DNA from: Acorus gramineus
Taxonomy: Eukaryota > Streptophyta > Magnoliopsida > Acorales > Acoraceae
Reading direction: 5' to 3'
DNA length: 64,000 nt
Assembly (NCBI GenBank): GCA_030737835.1
Contig: CM060852.1
Location: forward strand, 8,972,507-9,036,506
A model generated the notes under the pieces. That model was not told the origin of the DNA. It saw only the letters and a program-made list of their open reading frames with translations, and did no database searches. Below are positions 1 through 12,074 of the stretch, piece after piece (positions within the stretch are counted from its first letter, which is position 1; every line of letters begins with the position of its first letter). A program made the translations under genes and the position numbers.

Positions 1-3000
1 ATTCTAACTTTGATCAAGTCAATTTTTATCAATTGCCACTGATTCAATAAATATATTAATTATTTTAAATAATTATAATTTATAAAAAAAAATTAAAAAA
101 TCTTTACATAATTATTAAGATTTAGGTCTTAATACTTATATTTAACATGGTTGCATGATTTTCTTATACAAAATATCAAAATCTAATCTTTTTTAATTAG
201 TTTTAATCGATCATAATTTCTATTAATAAAGAACTAACTGATTTAATCAACTGATCATAGCCGATATTCAAAAAACATTAGTTTGGCTGGTCGGTTGATT
301 GATTTTTAATCGTTTGTTATATTGTTGGTTTTAATTGTAAATCAGTCCAGAATTCAAAATGAGCTGAGTCCAACGAGTTAAAAAACTGGTTTTGACATTC
401 TTCAAAACTATCATTGTAAGAAACTGAAATCATCTTCTAATACTACTTGACAACAAAAATGTTGAGAGTAATTTTCCTATTATAATGTCATTTTTTTCTT
501 CTTTAAACAATAGTTCAAGTAGTTCATCTATGAGACATAAAATAAAAGTATATTAATCATCTCTCTCATTTTGCTTTAATATATATTACCACACATTTAA
601 CTTAGGAATAAAATTTGTATTTAAAAAAAAAGAGTACTATTTTTTTTGCTTGGTGAGATTTTCTAACATAACTCACTAATTATCCTTGCCCAAAAACCGC
701 GTTTGGGGAATCCGATAGTGAGGACGCAATGTTTGGATAAGCGTCCTATCCGTGTTGGCGACTCAGACGCCATCAAATGTCAAGGGTGCTATCCAAACAG
801 ATTTCAGCGTCCAGCGTTCATCCTATCCGTGTTTATGTGTCGAGGTGCTCTATCCAAATGGGTTTCTACGTCGGGCATTCATCCCATTCATGTTTGCGTT
901 GATAATGTAAAATATTGCATTTCTCCATCACCCCAAAAGAATAATTCTCGGCAACATGAGTTTAATGAAAACACATTAGGACATTGTCTACTGTTGATTA
1001 ACCATTCGAACAGTATTTTTTTCCAAACGTAGGCCATTGCACCTGTGATCCAAACGAAGCCGACCACATAACCAAACAGGATCTTGTTAAAGATAAAAAT
1101 AAGTTTTTTATGCTCACAATATTCTATATTAAGGTATACTTGGGATTGAATGTTTGGATGATAAAAAAAAAAAAAAACTCATAAGTATAATTTTTGAAAC
1201 GGAGAGCTTCTTAAATAAAAAAAAAGGGTTAAAATTTGAGTGATGGGAAATTAGAAATGGAAAAACTTTACGTATATTTATTATATATTTTGAATAGTTT
1301 ACTGGTCATTGGGTGTATATATATATTTCCCCTAATCAGGTGTATCTCTTCATCAATATAATTATATAAAACTAAGTGCTATCTTAAAACTAAATATATA
1401 TTATATTATAAGTTTGATATTTGTAAATATATAAATCAAAGACAATTCTGAGATGCTAGTCATGTGATAAAGCCAAATGTTATTCATGAATGACTTGTTA
1501 GACTTTATCATGACTTGGCTTGGATTGTCTCCCACACACAGACTTGTTCTTTTTGACTCGGCCTCAATTTATTAGCAATCGGCCTGCATTGCATGGTGTC
1601 ACCTTTCAAAAGGCTATTTGTTTTTCTTTGCTTTTGTCTTTACTTTTTTAAACAATTAAAAAAAATGGTACTTTTTTTTTAAACAATTAAAAAAATAAAT
1701 ATAAGTGCAGCACTTGGAAGCATCGAAAAAAAAGGAGAGGAGAAAGTGGAGCCTAACATGAGTTTTGATTGCGTTGTGGGACATGATGACGTTGGGGGAA
1801 TCAGTTACGCGGTGGAGAAATGGTATTTTCACTCTTTCACGCTACCATCACCCTGAAAATGCTGACACGGGTTTTACGTTTGGTTTGGAGGTGACGTTCC
1901 ACTGGGTTCAGCAACGCAGACGCACCGGCAAAATGGTTCCAAATGAAGCTTTTATGCCTTGTTTGACTATAAAAATTACAGAGGAGTTAAGGAAAATAGA
2001 CAAAAATAAGTGATTTATAGCTGTTTGAAAAAGTAAAATTCGGATGATGGTATAAGATGGAATAAGGTGGGATAGCTATACCATCCCTTACCATGGAATA
2101 AAGAATAGTGGATGGAAGGTGTAAGTGGGACCCACTTGTCCTCAAAAAAATTTCACAATACTGCTCCTGCTACAGCTATTCCATTCAATCACCATTGATT
2201 CCTCCCCTGTAGTCTCACTTTTATGCCAAAAAGAAAAAGCAGGTTGCCCCTGTAGTGCACCTCCTCATCTCCCATAAATATGTCTCAATTAAAATCTCAA
2301 AAATAGATTGCAATACATAGCCCCTGTTATACATTTTTCTTATTTGAAGTAATGCATCTATGTAACTATTGCATAGGATGTGCACAAATTAATTTTTCTA
2401 AATCACAAAACCTTGTTTCTTATAAATGCCAATAACAAATAATATCTGGAGGGTAAATATATTCATATGAAATATTACAACCCACCAACCACACTTTATC
2501 CACATCTTATTCTACCTCAATCAAACACTCCAACCTTTATTATTACGTTTCTCAACGAAAATAACTGAAAACACATCCAAACAGAAAATCACTTATTTCA
2601 TTCAAAAAGTTATATATTCCTAGAATAGACATAAACCCCAGAATAGTTTATATCTCTATCCAAACAGCCCCTTAATTTATTAGTAATAAAATGAAATATC
2701 AAGACCCTTCGCAATCTATATCCAGTTTTCACTGATTGTTTTTATAAAAATAAAATAAATATTGAGATATATTAAAAAATATATTTTTTTTAAAAAAATC
2801 TTTTAATTTTTATACACTGTGATAGTGTAGTATACAACGCATTATCGTATATAAAGTTAATTGACAGAATATTTTTAAACTGTAGATGGAGCTATAAAAT
2901 AGACAGAGGATATCGGCACTCTATAGTTTATCATTTTCTTAACAAGAAGGTTTTGTATGCGAGCGGATCGTTATCATTGCTAATGGACTACATATTCACT

Positions 3001-4492
3001 ATTATGAGTACGTAGGCATGAGACTCAGGCCGGTGGACCCAGAATAGATAGCAGGTCAGTGACCCATGAAAGTCCAAAGGGGCTTTAAACCATTTTTTCA
3101 TGGAAAATGTTAGACTCAGTCACATTTATCAATTAAAGTTCGGACTTCACATATTTTTTATTTTTTAAAAATAGTAAACATTATCTAATGAGGTATATGT
3201 TTTGATAAAAAGTACATATCGCTCTATTTCGAATTGAATGAACCTATTTTTACAACCCCATCTGCAACCCAGAAATTCACAATCATTATCACACTGTATA
3301 GTGTATTATTAATGTACTAATGTAGCTCAATGTATACTTCACATTTATAATAATATGTACTTTAATGGATAAATGTATATTTAAGAAAATGGTAAAGACT
3401 ACGAACGGGACTATACACACAGACTAGACATATCATTTCATTTCAATCTCATGAAGCCCTATAAAGGATCAATGTCCTAAGTTTGGGATATGTGTTTGTT
3501 TTTATATACTTATATCTTATTTGACTTTTTATTATGGGGTTACTACATCACTACATTGAAATTAGACTATTCTAAATACATGTGAATCTAAAAAGAAGAA
3601 AAAAATCTATGTTACTTGATATATTCATAACTACATAATGTTATGCATAATATATGCATCCTATATGAGCCAAGTAAAATACAAGGATAAAAATAAATAA
3701 ATGAAGGATTTGGATCCCAGTGGCCTAACTCCAAGGTCAAAGCTTGCAGGGACACCCACCGTGACTATGTTTATATCTTGCATGCTTTTTGCCCTCATAT
3801 ATGCAACATCGTATAATCTTTGATAAGTTTCGATGAATAAATTATAATAATAAAATTTATTTTGTTATTATAAATCATGATAATCATATCTTTAAGATTT
3901 AGGATAAATTTTATTAATTATTTTGCTAAATTTAAAATTATTAATAAGGATTTATCTATGTCGATGATTAAAATATTTTTCCATTGTATTTAGAAATATA
4001 TTCACCGTAAGATCCTAAATTTACTATGCATTATACATATCTCATATACATTCTCAAATATAATTAATTCATATAGAAATAGAATTGTCATTTAAACATA
4101 TAAGATTTTATCCATCTCTTTTACTATGGATCTGTCTCGTGCATATGCAAAGGTATAAATAAATCAAATTATCTTTTAGACTTAATTCCATTTCCATGCA
4201 CATATCCACGCCTTTATGATTTTTTTTTAAAAAAAAATAATTTAATAAAATATGTATTTTATTAAATAAAATAAATTATTTAATAAAATATATATTATTA
4301 TAAAAAGTGAATGGTTAAATTGTGTAGATTTATTTATTTATTTAGACATATAAATCAAGTCATTATAGCGAAGGTAAATGACATGAAAGGAAAACCGGAT
4401 CCTTAGCTTTCCCAAAAAACCCGGCCCAGTCCGTTCACTCCATCGACCTGTTTGTGTGTGTGAAACCCTCTCTCTGTCGAGCTGAAGAAGCC
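1..4492. other. AT-rich intergenic region upstream of METTL22-like gene
   Basis: No convincing gene is seen. The stretch at 700-1080 is less AT-rich and carries loosely repeated phrases built around TATCCGTGTT and TATCCAAA, bounded by short inverted CGTTTGG/CCAAACG words, so it may be a decayed transposon. At 1760-1990 there is a short GC-richer block whose reading frame matches nothing I recognise. Between about 2003 and 2680, the words AAATAAGTGATTT and AATCACTTATTT lie in inverted orientation, and the right side reads like a typical plant MITE end (CTCTATCCAAACAGCCCCTTA). The remainder is A/T-rich sequence without recognisable structure. The last 100 bases should hold the promoter and leader of the following gene. 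Confidence 0.6.
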
Positions 4493-7400
4493 ATGGAAGC
4501 AGCATCTATGGAGGAAGAAGGGGTCGATGAGCAGCAGCAGGTGATGAGAGAGGTGCATCTCCGCTGCCAACCTCGCTTTTCCGTGCCTTACATCTCCCAC
4601 TTCTCTTTCTCTCTCCCACATGGCACTTCCTCCCTTTTCTATGGTTGCATTGTTATCTGTTAATAATTTTTGAATGAAAGGTGGGATATTTGAAGTTGAA
4701 TCCTGTCGTTTAATATTGTTATTAGTCCACAAATTGATGTATTAGAGAAAATGAAAAGTGGGTTCTTTTAGTGGTGCTCAATATGATAAATTAGGGAAAT
4801 AAAATTTAAGTTCACAAGATAGATTTTTTTTTTGAACGAAATGTAGTCAAATTCTATTTCATAAGAGAGAGAGAACATGACTGAATGAGATGAGAAGAAA
4901 GAAGAGTAAAACATAACTTAACGAAGGGGAAAATAAAAAGCGGACAGACACGCACACCAGGTGCCACGAGATAGATGCATTGGAGAAATGAAAGGTGGGA
5001 TTTTTTTGGTTTAATTTTTTTTTTAATAGCACACAAGAAATGAGTGAAGGAGGAGGGTAATCGAATGTGTGTCCATTGTCCATTATTATGAATTTTTTTT
5101 TTTTTTTGAGTGTTAATGGTAGGCCGACGCCCTCATTTATATTAAATGGAGAGAGAATTATTATGAATTTGTCATTGCATTTATCAAAAATCTGTCTCAC
5201 TTATTCAATGCCCTATCTATGAAATTTGAGTTTCAATGCTCAAGCATGGTAATAATAGGGTTGATATGGAAGTAATTGTGGAGCACTGGGTAGGCTCTTT
5301 GCCTAGAGCCATTGGTCTGCTTCCCATAGGTATCGAATTCGAACCCCCTGGGCTTACCTGATGCACTTAGTTTTTTTGTGATTTTGTGCATCCAGGGTTT
5401 TTCAACTTATGTCGAGGCTAACTTGTTACCAAATAAAATATATAACTTGTTTAGAGACCAGTTACATTTATTATTGTCTTTATGTCTTCTTTTTTTTAGT
5501 ATTATTGTTATTGTGCATTTGCACTACCCTATAGACCATATGACTATGGGCCTATATTTCCCAAGAAAACATTAAAGCAGACGCCTATTAGATGATTGGG
5601 TAGTCACTTTTTTGTCTCAAATGCACTTAAAACTAATAAATGCACACTACACTAAACTATGTGCTTCTCATTGTTACTCTATGAACTATGTGTCAGTTTA
5701 TTATCTGATGGGCCTTTCACTTTGTATCTGTTTTTGTGGCAATGATTAGATAGCTTGAGTGAAAGATTCAGTAATTCCTCTAACGGAGAAAGACATTCAT
5801 CGTGCCAAATTGGTTTGGATGAAGATGGTGATCTTGTTTTAGCTCGACGAAAGAGTAAGTTCTCAGTAATATTTGTGGAATATTGGAACATCATTATGCA
5901 GTTTTTTCTGTGATCAAATTCCTGAAAGCTTAAACTATTTATTTACATTGTATTAATGGCATCTGATTTTTTGAACTGGTAATTATTTTTTTGTGCAGGA
6001 ATTTGGCTGTAGTTAATTGAATCTTTTGACTGACTTTTACCTTTAAAATATTTGAATGATTTAAGGCATAAATTATGATTATGATATTGATAATTTTAAA
6101 GCCATGTCAAAAATACAGGCTAAGCTTTTTCAAAGGAAATATAACTGTTCCATTGGTTTTGTTCTTATTGCAGAACAATCATTCAATCATATATTGTCCA
6201 TTCAACATAAGATAATATCATCAATTCCTAGTGTAGGACTTCAGGTAACGCACAATCATGCCTTCTCTTTTTTATTTAGTATTTTATACTTTGGCCCATT
6301 CACTTTCAGGTGTGGAGAGCAGCTTTAGTGTTAGCTGATTTCATCTTGCATAAGGTTTCTACGTCATCTGACTTTGATGGCTTTAGTTCTTTGGAACTTG
6401 GTGCGGGAACAGGTGAGGTTCCTTGATCACATTGGCTCAACTGATGTTTTGCTTTGAACTTATCAGCAGTATTTTTTTGATGCATGGCTTGCTAAATCTT
6501 GGGCTATCTATTATCACTAGTAACAGCTGGAGTCACTGGACTTTGTTTCATGGATTGTGTCAGGTTTCGTCAGTATAGCATTGGCATCTTGCGCAAAGGT
6601 TGTCTTTGTGACAGGTATGTATCTCTGCAACCCATACATCTCCCACTGACTCATATAGAGTAGTGCACCCCTGGATACATGTTAATTTGACATGGAAATA
6701 TGTCTGTATTTGCAATGAATACAAGGTGCTGGACATTCTTGTTCCAATCAGTGTGACACATGCATTTATTTATCAAGGAAGTGAATCACCTTACTGCAGT
6801 GATACTTTCTGTTCGAATTTATTGTTGTTGTTGCACAAAATCTCATGAAAATTGCAACTGTCAATGTTGTTACTGCTGTTATCCATTAAGGAATAAAATT
6901 CTTCAGAAAGAAATTTGAATTTGTATGTTTATAATGCAGACATTGGCACAGAAATACTGGACAACTGTGTATTCAATGCTCATGTCAACTCCAATGTGTT
7001 CAAATATCAAGAAAATTCTATTCGTGTAAGAGAACTTGATTGGAGAAAGGCATGGCCTCCTGACATAAGAAGTACTTCTGATCTCCAAACTTTGGATAGG
7101 TGAATGTCTGGTAAATGTCTTTTCTTTAGTTATGGATATCCACGTCACAAGGATCCTTCATTTGGAGTGTTGTCCTCATAATAGATCCTTCGTGTATCCG
7201 AAACTCCTAGTTGATCCTTCATCTTTAAATTTTCCCAAATTCTGTTTCCCCATACTTCCTTTATCGGTTCCTTGTACCTATATCCAGGTAACATCGCTCG
7301 CTCGCTCGCTCAATTTTTTTGTTGACGAGGAACCCAATCTTTATTTGGTAAAGCCTGGGGGAATTTTAACTCGTGACTTATGGAAAGCAATGGGCTTTGA

Positions 7401-8126
7401 ACATGCATGCTACTCTTTTTGTTTAAGGCTCAGTTTGAAGTCAAGAAAAAATTCTCTGTTGCCTAAAATCGAAATCATTCCTTAATATAATGCCCAATAG
7501 TAGATTTTTAAGAGAGTAGAAATGATTTCTAATTTTAGTCTTGGCTTTAAATGGCATTTAGGTACAAATATTCATGGACTTCTTCAGATATTAAAGAGGC
7601 CGAGGAATCATCTATTCTCCTAGCAGCTGATGTGATTTATATAGATGATTTGACAGATTCCTTATTCAACATCCTTGAGAAGTTAATGTCATGTGGTTCT
7701 GAGAAGGTACTATTGATGTTTTAGGAGGGAAAAAGTCAGAACATCAAAGTGAGCTATGCTTGGTGCTTTTTCTTTACAGGTGTTGTATTTGGCTTTGGAG
7801 AAGAGATACAATTTCAGCCTCAATGATCTCGATGTCGTTGCCAATGGGTATTTGCATTTCAAAAGCTATTTAAAGAGTGAGGAAGGTGAACGACATTGGA
7901 TCTCAATATTAACTTTGAAAGTATTCTCATCATTTTTTTTTGGTGTTTGACCAAGTGAACATGAATTGTTTCCACAGAATGCAAGACACTTCTTGAACGT
8001 GGATCATCGTGCTTTGTTGGCAAACTTATCGATCTCGATGAGGTTCCCAAATACGTAACAGAGTATGAGAGAGGAGAAGATTTGGAGATATGGCAGATCA
8101 TGTACAGACGCTCAAGAAACAGTTAG
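4493..8126 (+). CDS. METTL22: METTL22-like protein lysine methyltransferase, nine exons
   Basis: Family 16 (seven-beta-strand) methyltransferase; animal METTL22 methylates lysine on partner proteins, while the plant enzyme's substrate is not known to me. Exons by GT/AG and phase: 4493-4643, 5750-5854, 6174-6244, 6310-6412, 6564-6614, 6940-7099, 7562-7706, 7780-7885, 7978-8126. All phases join, giving 346 residues. Visible signatures are a LDEDGDLVLARRK segment near residue 80, VWRAALVLADF at about 110, the SAM-binding motif I LELGAGTGF at about 137-145, a LAADVIYIDD strand after the catalytic core, and a C-terminus ending EIWQIMYRRSRNS. The start codon follows a short leader and opens MEAASMEEEG; no better upstream ATG is in frame. 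Intron 1 (1.1 kb) carries a SINE-like sequence. Product assignment is firm at family level; the exact exon 1 boundary is the least certain joint. Confidence 0.85.
5271..5370 (+). repeat. SINE-like tRNA-derived fragment in METTL22 intron 1
   Basis: The segment GAGCACTGGGTAGGCTC followed about 50 bases later by ATCGAATTCGAACCCC resembles the A-box/B-box spacing of plant tRNA-derived SINEs. No clear poly-T/poly-A tail or target-site duplication was found, so this is a weak call that could be chance similarity. Confidence 0.25.
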
Positions 8127-8921
8127 TTTTAAATCACTGTTTTTAGTATCTGTTTTTTCTTTCTGCTTCTGTAGTGTATGATTTGGTTTTCCTTTCAAAG
8201 TAATTGCCATCTCTACAATAATGTTTCTAGTATGATATGGTTTTCTATATGATCAATCCTAGAAGATCACTTGAATGTGAAATCCTGTTTTCAAAGCTCA
8301 CACCACCAAAGTTAGTTTCAGGTACAGATCCTTATCCAATCAATATTGGGTCATCTTCTATTGCTTGCTAAGTTAAAATTGTTATCTTATTTATTTATTT
8401 ATTTATTTTATTCATAACATAATGATATCTCTGGATAACAATGCAGTTGGCTGTGAATAAGTTTTCATTCAAGCATTATCAGAAAAAAAGAAACAATTAA
8501 TATAAGCTCCATATGGACTACACAGAAGTGGAAGTCCCATTATTTGACAATGAAAACAAATTGAGTGGACAACTTCTTATCCACCAGTCATTTTAGAAAG
8601 GCAAATGACTTGTAGTAGTGCAAGCCTGCACGATGCCTTGAACATAGCTTTCAATATGGGACCATAGATGCTGACCATCACAATCCAATTGTTCAATTGA
8701 TCCACCGCAGCTGGCGCATATCTTCATGTATATATTATATATGATTGTGGTCTGCAGTGACTTCAATAATTTCAAAGCAAAAAACAGAGAGAATCTTCTA
8801 ACCTCTTCTCTTCTTGGACCACTCAGTTACTAATCATTAAAAACAATACGATTCCTCCCCATTTTTTTTTTATTATATAAAACTATAAGCTTTGGTTCAA
8901 ATACATTTATCATATTAAGAG
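8127..8921. other. 3' UTR of METTL22-like gene and promoter of serine-rich gene copy 1
   Basis: The first 200-300 bases are probably the methyltransferase 3' UTR. A (TTTA)n microsatellite lies at about 8388-8412. From about 8530 onward the sequence is clearly similar to 16444-16860, the upstream region of the second serine-rich gene copy, including the word CCACCGCAGCTGGCGCAT. Confidence 0.6.
8874..8880 (+). promoter_or_regulatory. TATA box of serine-rich gene copy 1
   Basis: TATATAA lies 48 bases upstream of the start codon, followed by ACTATAAGCT, which is also conserved after the TATA box of copy 2. If transcription starts about 30 bases downstream, the 5' leader is only about 15-20 nt. 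Confidence 0.6.
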
Positions 8922-9203
8922 ATGGCTCTAAGCAGTTACAAAGAACTGGTGATCGAACCACCTAAAGGCCTGAAGGAGGAATCTATGGAGTCTGCATCGA
9001 CTGCATCATCGTCTATGAAGGGTGGAAGCCGACACTCTCTGTGCTCTCCAACGACCCACCAAGGCTCGTTCAGGTGTCGCTTCCATCGCTCGCTCTCCTC
9101 GAATTGGTTGAGGCGGTCCAAATCGATGCCTCGCAGCACCAAATCAGATGATGCGCTCTCCCACCTCTGTAGAGTCCACATAACTCTTCAGAACTGTATA
9201 TGA
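8922..9203 (+). CDS. Small serine-rich plant protein, copy 1 (shifted C-terminus)
   Basis: A 93-residue protein of the plant 'serine-rich protein-related' family, whose molecular role I do not know. The hallmark is the conserved block LCSPTTHQGSFRCRFHR at about residues 40-56, followed by a basic Ser/Arg stretch (RRSKSMPRSTKSDDALSH). The N-terminus MALSSYKELVIEPPK is identical to copy 2. Compared with copy 2, the codons after ALSH are two bases shorter (CACCTCT against CATAGTTCT), which shifts the frame, bypasses the ancestral stop and replaces the short SSVEST tail with a longer LCRVHITLQNCI tail. There is no intron, signal peptide or membrane segment. A TATA box sits 48 bases upstream. Whether the altered tail matters is unknown. 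Confidence 0.8.
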   Translation: MALSSYKELVIEPPKGLKEESMESASTASSSMKGGSRHSLCSPTTHQGSFRCRFHRSLSSNWLRRSKSMPRSTKSDDALSHLCRVHITLQNCI

Positions 9204-10627
9204 AATAATGTGTTTTTTTTTTCTAAACATGAAAAGCAACAGAAATAACTGTTTTGTAAGCAGTGGTTGTTCTTGAATGTGTATGTGGAGGACCATTGAT
9301 GGTTTGCTTGAAGTCCTAGTACTGTTAGAAGCAACAACTTGAATCTTATAGTATATGATTTGAAATTGTGTTTTTTTTACTCTTAATTCAATAGATGTAA
9401 ATTAGTAGTACCCATGACACGTGAGTTTGTTAAACTAGGTTTGTTGTACTTGAAATCAAAATTCATGTCAGGTGGTACTGTTTTTCCTTACTTCTCTCTT
9501 TTACCAATGCTAGAGACTTTTTATACAAATTATTGGAATATAAATTTAATTTTTAAAGGGCTACAGACTCACGGAGTTCTTATTTCATCTATATGTAATG
9601 ATGGGAAATCTCTCATTTTAGTTGTATTATTTAATTTTCACTTTTTTTTTTTTATGGTAGGTAGGTTCATAAGGGGGCGGGTGCATTGAACATGGCTCAA
9701 AGGCTCAAAGTTACAGTCCAAGAAAGTAATTACAGTGCAACCGGGATGTTTTTACAATTTTACTTGTGTTTAATTAAAGTTTTATATATATCTGGGCAAT
9801 CAAAAAACAAAGCTGGGCAGTCAATTTTTTTATAGATAAAATTGGATGTATTCATTTGTGGGTGCTTCTATCCCCACTAACTAATTAACTAAACCCACCA
9901 CTCATACACTTTTATGTCGTATTCGGATAGCTATAATGAGGTTTATGATTATTTTAGAAATAATTATGCAAGTAAAATAAATTATTTTATATTTAGTTAT
10001 GTTTTTATTATTCTCGTTAGAAAATATAAGAATGAAATTTTTGTTGTTGAGTTGACTATGAATAAGTTATAGATAAAATGTGAATATAATGTGAATAAAG
10101 ATTAATAAAAAAATGATAAATTGATTTGACATGTGGGCTCCTTGATATATAAGAAGCGATGATAGTTGATTTGGTATTTGAGCTCTTTTTATACCAGTGG
10201 AATAAATTGGATGGAATAATACAATTTCAGGAGGAACTTGAAAATAAAAATATCAGTTGGTTTTTAACTTTTCTTAGTGGTGGCTGAAAACACCATTAAA
10301 ATTTAAGAATAAAAATAAATTAGGGAAAAAGTGTTTTTAGAAAAACTTGGCAAAAACGGAAAAGAAGAGGGAAAAAAAAGAAAAAGAAACACTCTTAAGT
10401 AATGATGAAAATAAAAACTATTGAACCCCCGTTTGGAATAAAAATAAGCTTCCGGATAACCTCGGATAAAAGGAAAAAAAAGATAAAGGGTGTTTAGAAA
10501 TATAGAATAACTAAGAATAAAGTAGGCCAGAATAAATTGATATAAAATGGTATATAAATTATAATCAACCCCGGTATAATGGTAGATATACCCTTACTTA
10601 GAACTTACCCATCATCAATAAATAAAA

Positions 10628-11160
10628 GGGAAAAATCCAAATAACCAACCCCCTGTGAATGCCTGACATCCATGTAACCCCCTACCTTTTTTTTAAAGTC
10701 CATATAACCCCCTGAAAACACATACGTAATTTCAAATAGTCTCCTAAGTAAATTTTTTATTGACTGATTAGGATTATTATGCAAATATTATGTTTGCTTA
10801 ATCTTGATTGAAAACATAGTATGTAAAAAAAAAAAAAAAAACTACAGTATGAAAAAATGAGCAAAATCATCTGTAAATGACGATAAAATTGTTATGTACA
10901 TAAGGTTTTCTGTATTTTTAACAAATTGTAGCAGATTTTTTGTATATTTTGTTTTTAGTCAGGGTTAATAAAATAAAATATTCGCATAATTTCCTCATCT
11001 ATTAATGAAAGTTTAATTCAGTGGGTTATTTGAATTTGCATAGGTGTTTTTGGGGGGTTTATATAGATTTTAAGAAAAGTCAGAAGTTTTTATAGATTTC
11101 AAGTAGTTTACCGGGGGGGGGGGGGGGGGGGTGTTATTTGGATTTCAGGCAGTTTAGGCA
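10628..11160. mobile_element. Fold-back MITE with about 110-bp imperfect inverted arms
   Basis: The left arm (about 10633-10740) contains ATCCAAATAACC, CCCCCTG, GCCTGACATCCA and CCATATAACCCCCTG. The right arm (about 11025-11155) reads back as the reverse complement with AAACTGCCTGAAATCC, AAATAACACCCCC, CTATATAAACCCCCC and GCAAATTCAA. Between them are about 280 bases of AT-rich DNA with no coding capacity. No target-site duplication was identified, so the superfamily is unassigned. Confidence 0.65.
11113..11131 (+). repeat. Poly-G tract of 19 residues
   Basis: An uninterrupted run of G inside the right arm of the fold-back element. It pairs with much shorter C runs in the left arm, so it is probably a slippage expansion or an assembly inaccuracy. 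Confidence 0.9.
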
Positions 11161-11640
11161 GTTTATACATATGTACCAATATTTGTGAGTTGTTGAATAA
11201 TTAAGATCCAATTCGGTAATCGATGAGAAGACAATTCTACATACATAGTTTCACCATATTAATGATATCTAATAATCCAATTTCAATTATATAATTTTGA
11301 GTAAAACCTTCTGCTCTTCTCTTCTAGATTTTGTAATTATCTAATATTAGATATAAATATCATTTTATTTATTTTTTGTGAATCAATATCAAAGCGAAAA
11401 AATATTTTTTTAATTCAATAAATATGTTCACGATTCATTATATATTTCACTTGTATTTTTTTATATTTTAACTTTTGGTAATACAATTGAGTAATACAAT
11501 TATGTATTAAATTTCATTGGGACAGTGATACATGCATATTTGATGTAGAATTATCTATATGAGGTATATTCATTCTAGATTTGGATATGTTGCATATTTA
11601 TTCTAGAATTATCTAGATAATTTGTTAACATTTTTATTTC

Positions 11641-11866
11641 AAATATCATCTTAATGATAAATTTATGAGGATTAGGTGATATATATGAGCCAATCATACT
11701 GTTTTAATGATGTGAATGGACCAAAATGATTGGTTCAATAGATAATTAGTTATTATTTTTATTTTAGATTTTATCTATGGATATTGTTAGGATTATGTGA
11801 TGTAACTGAACCAATCAGGTTGTTCTTAGAGGTCTATATACATGTGCCCTTTTTGAGGTGAAAAGC
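11641..11866 (+). repeat. LTR-like repeat, copy A (inverted copy at 58853-59078)
   Basis: About 225 bases match the reverse complement of 58853-59078 with many shared words (GAGCCAATCAT, TTTTAATGATGTGAATGG, TAATTAGTTATTATT, CTATGGATATTG, TTTGAGGTGAAAAG). Inside each copy a phrase of about 40 bases (GGATTAnGTGATnT...CCAATCAnnCTGTT) occurs twice. A TATATA word at 11835-11840 followed by a short pyrimidine/purine leader looks like the promoter half of a retrotransposon LTR. No internal retrotransposon genes are adjacent, hence solo LTR or fragment. Confidence 0.6.
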
Positions 11867-12074
11867 CATCAAGTTTTAGTTTTCATTTTGAGAGAGAGAG
11901 AGAACCATTCATTGAGCAACCATATATCCAATTATTTACGGGATTGCTTCATAACATTTATACTCTGTCATTAAAATATAAAATTTATATAAAATAAAGT
12001 ATATATTAAAATTTTATAGTGTATTTTATTTTTGTTTTAAAAAAATTAAATAAAAAAATAAACTTTCATACACT

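Larger units (their letters stand above)
8530..9300 (+). repeat. Dispersed duplication, copy 1 (pairs with 16444-17235)
   Basis: Promoter, coding and early 3' sequence here align by eye with 16444-17235 in the same orientation, about 7.9 kb away. Shared words include GCAAGCCTGCAC, CTTGAACATAGCTTTCAA, CCACCGCAGCTGGCGCAT and AAGCAGTTACAAAGAACTGG. The duplication therefore carried a complete small gene with its promoter. Confidence 0.85.
9204..12074. other. Intergenic region with fold-back MITE and solo-LTR-like sequence
   Basis: After the 3' flank of the serine-rich gene the sequence becomes AT-rich with no recognisable gene. It contains the fold-back element at 10628-11160 and the LTR-like repeat at 11641-11866, both listed separately. 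A GA-rich microsatellite lies at about 11889-11903. The open frame at 9414-9689 has no family resemblance. Confidence 0.6.

Noticed and set aside
703-1032. 109-residue open frame
   Set aside because: Built from repeated phrases of a likely decayed transposon; no protein family features and no promoter context.
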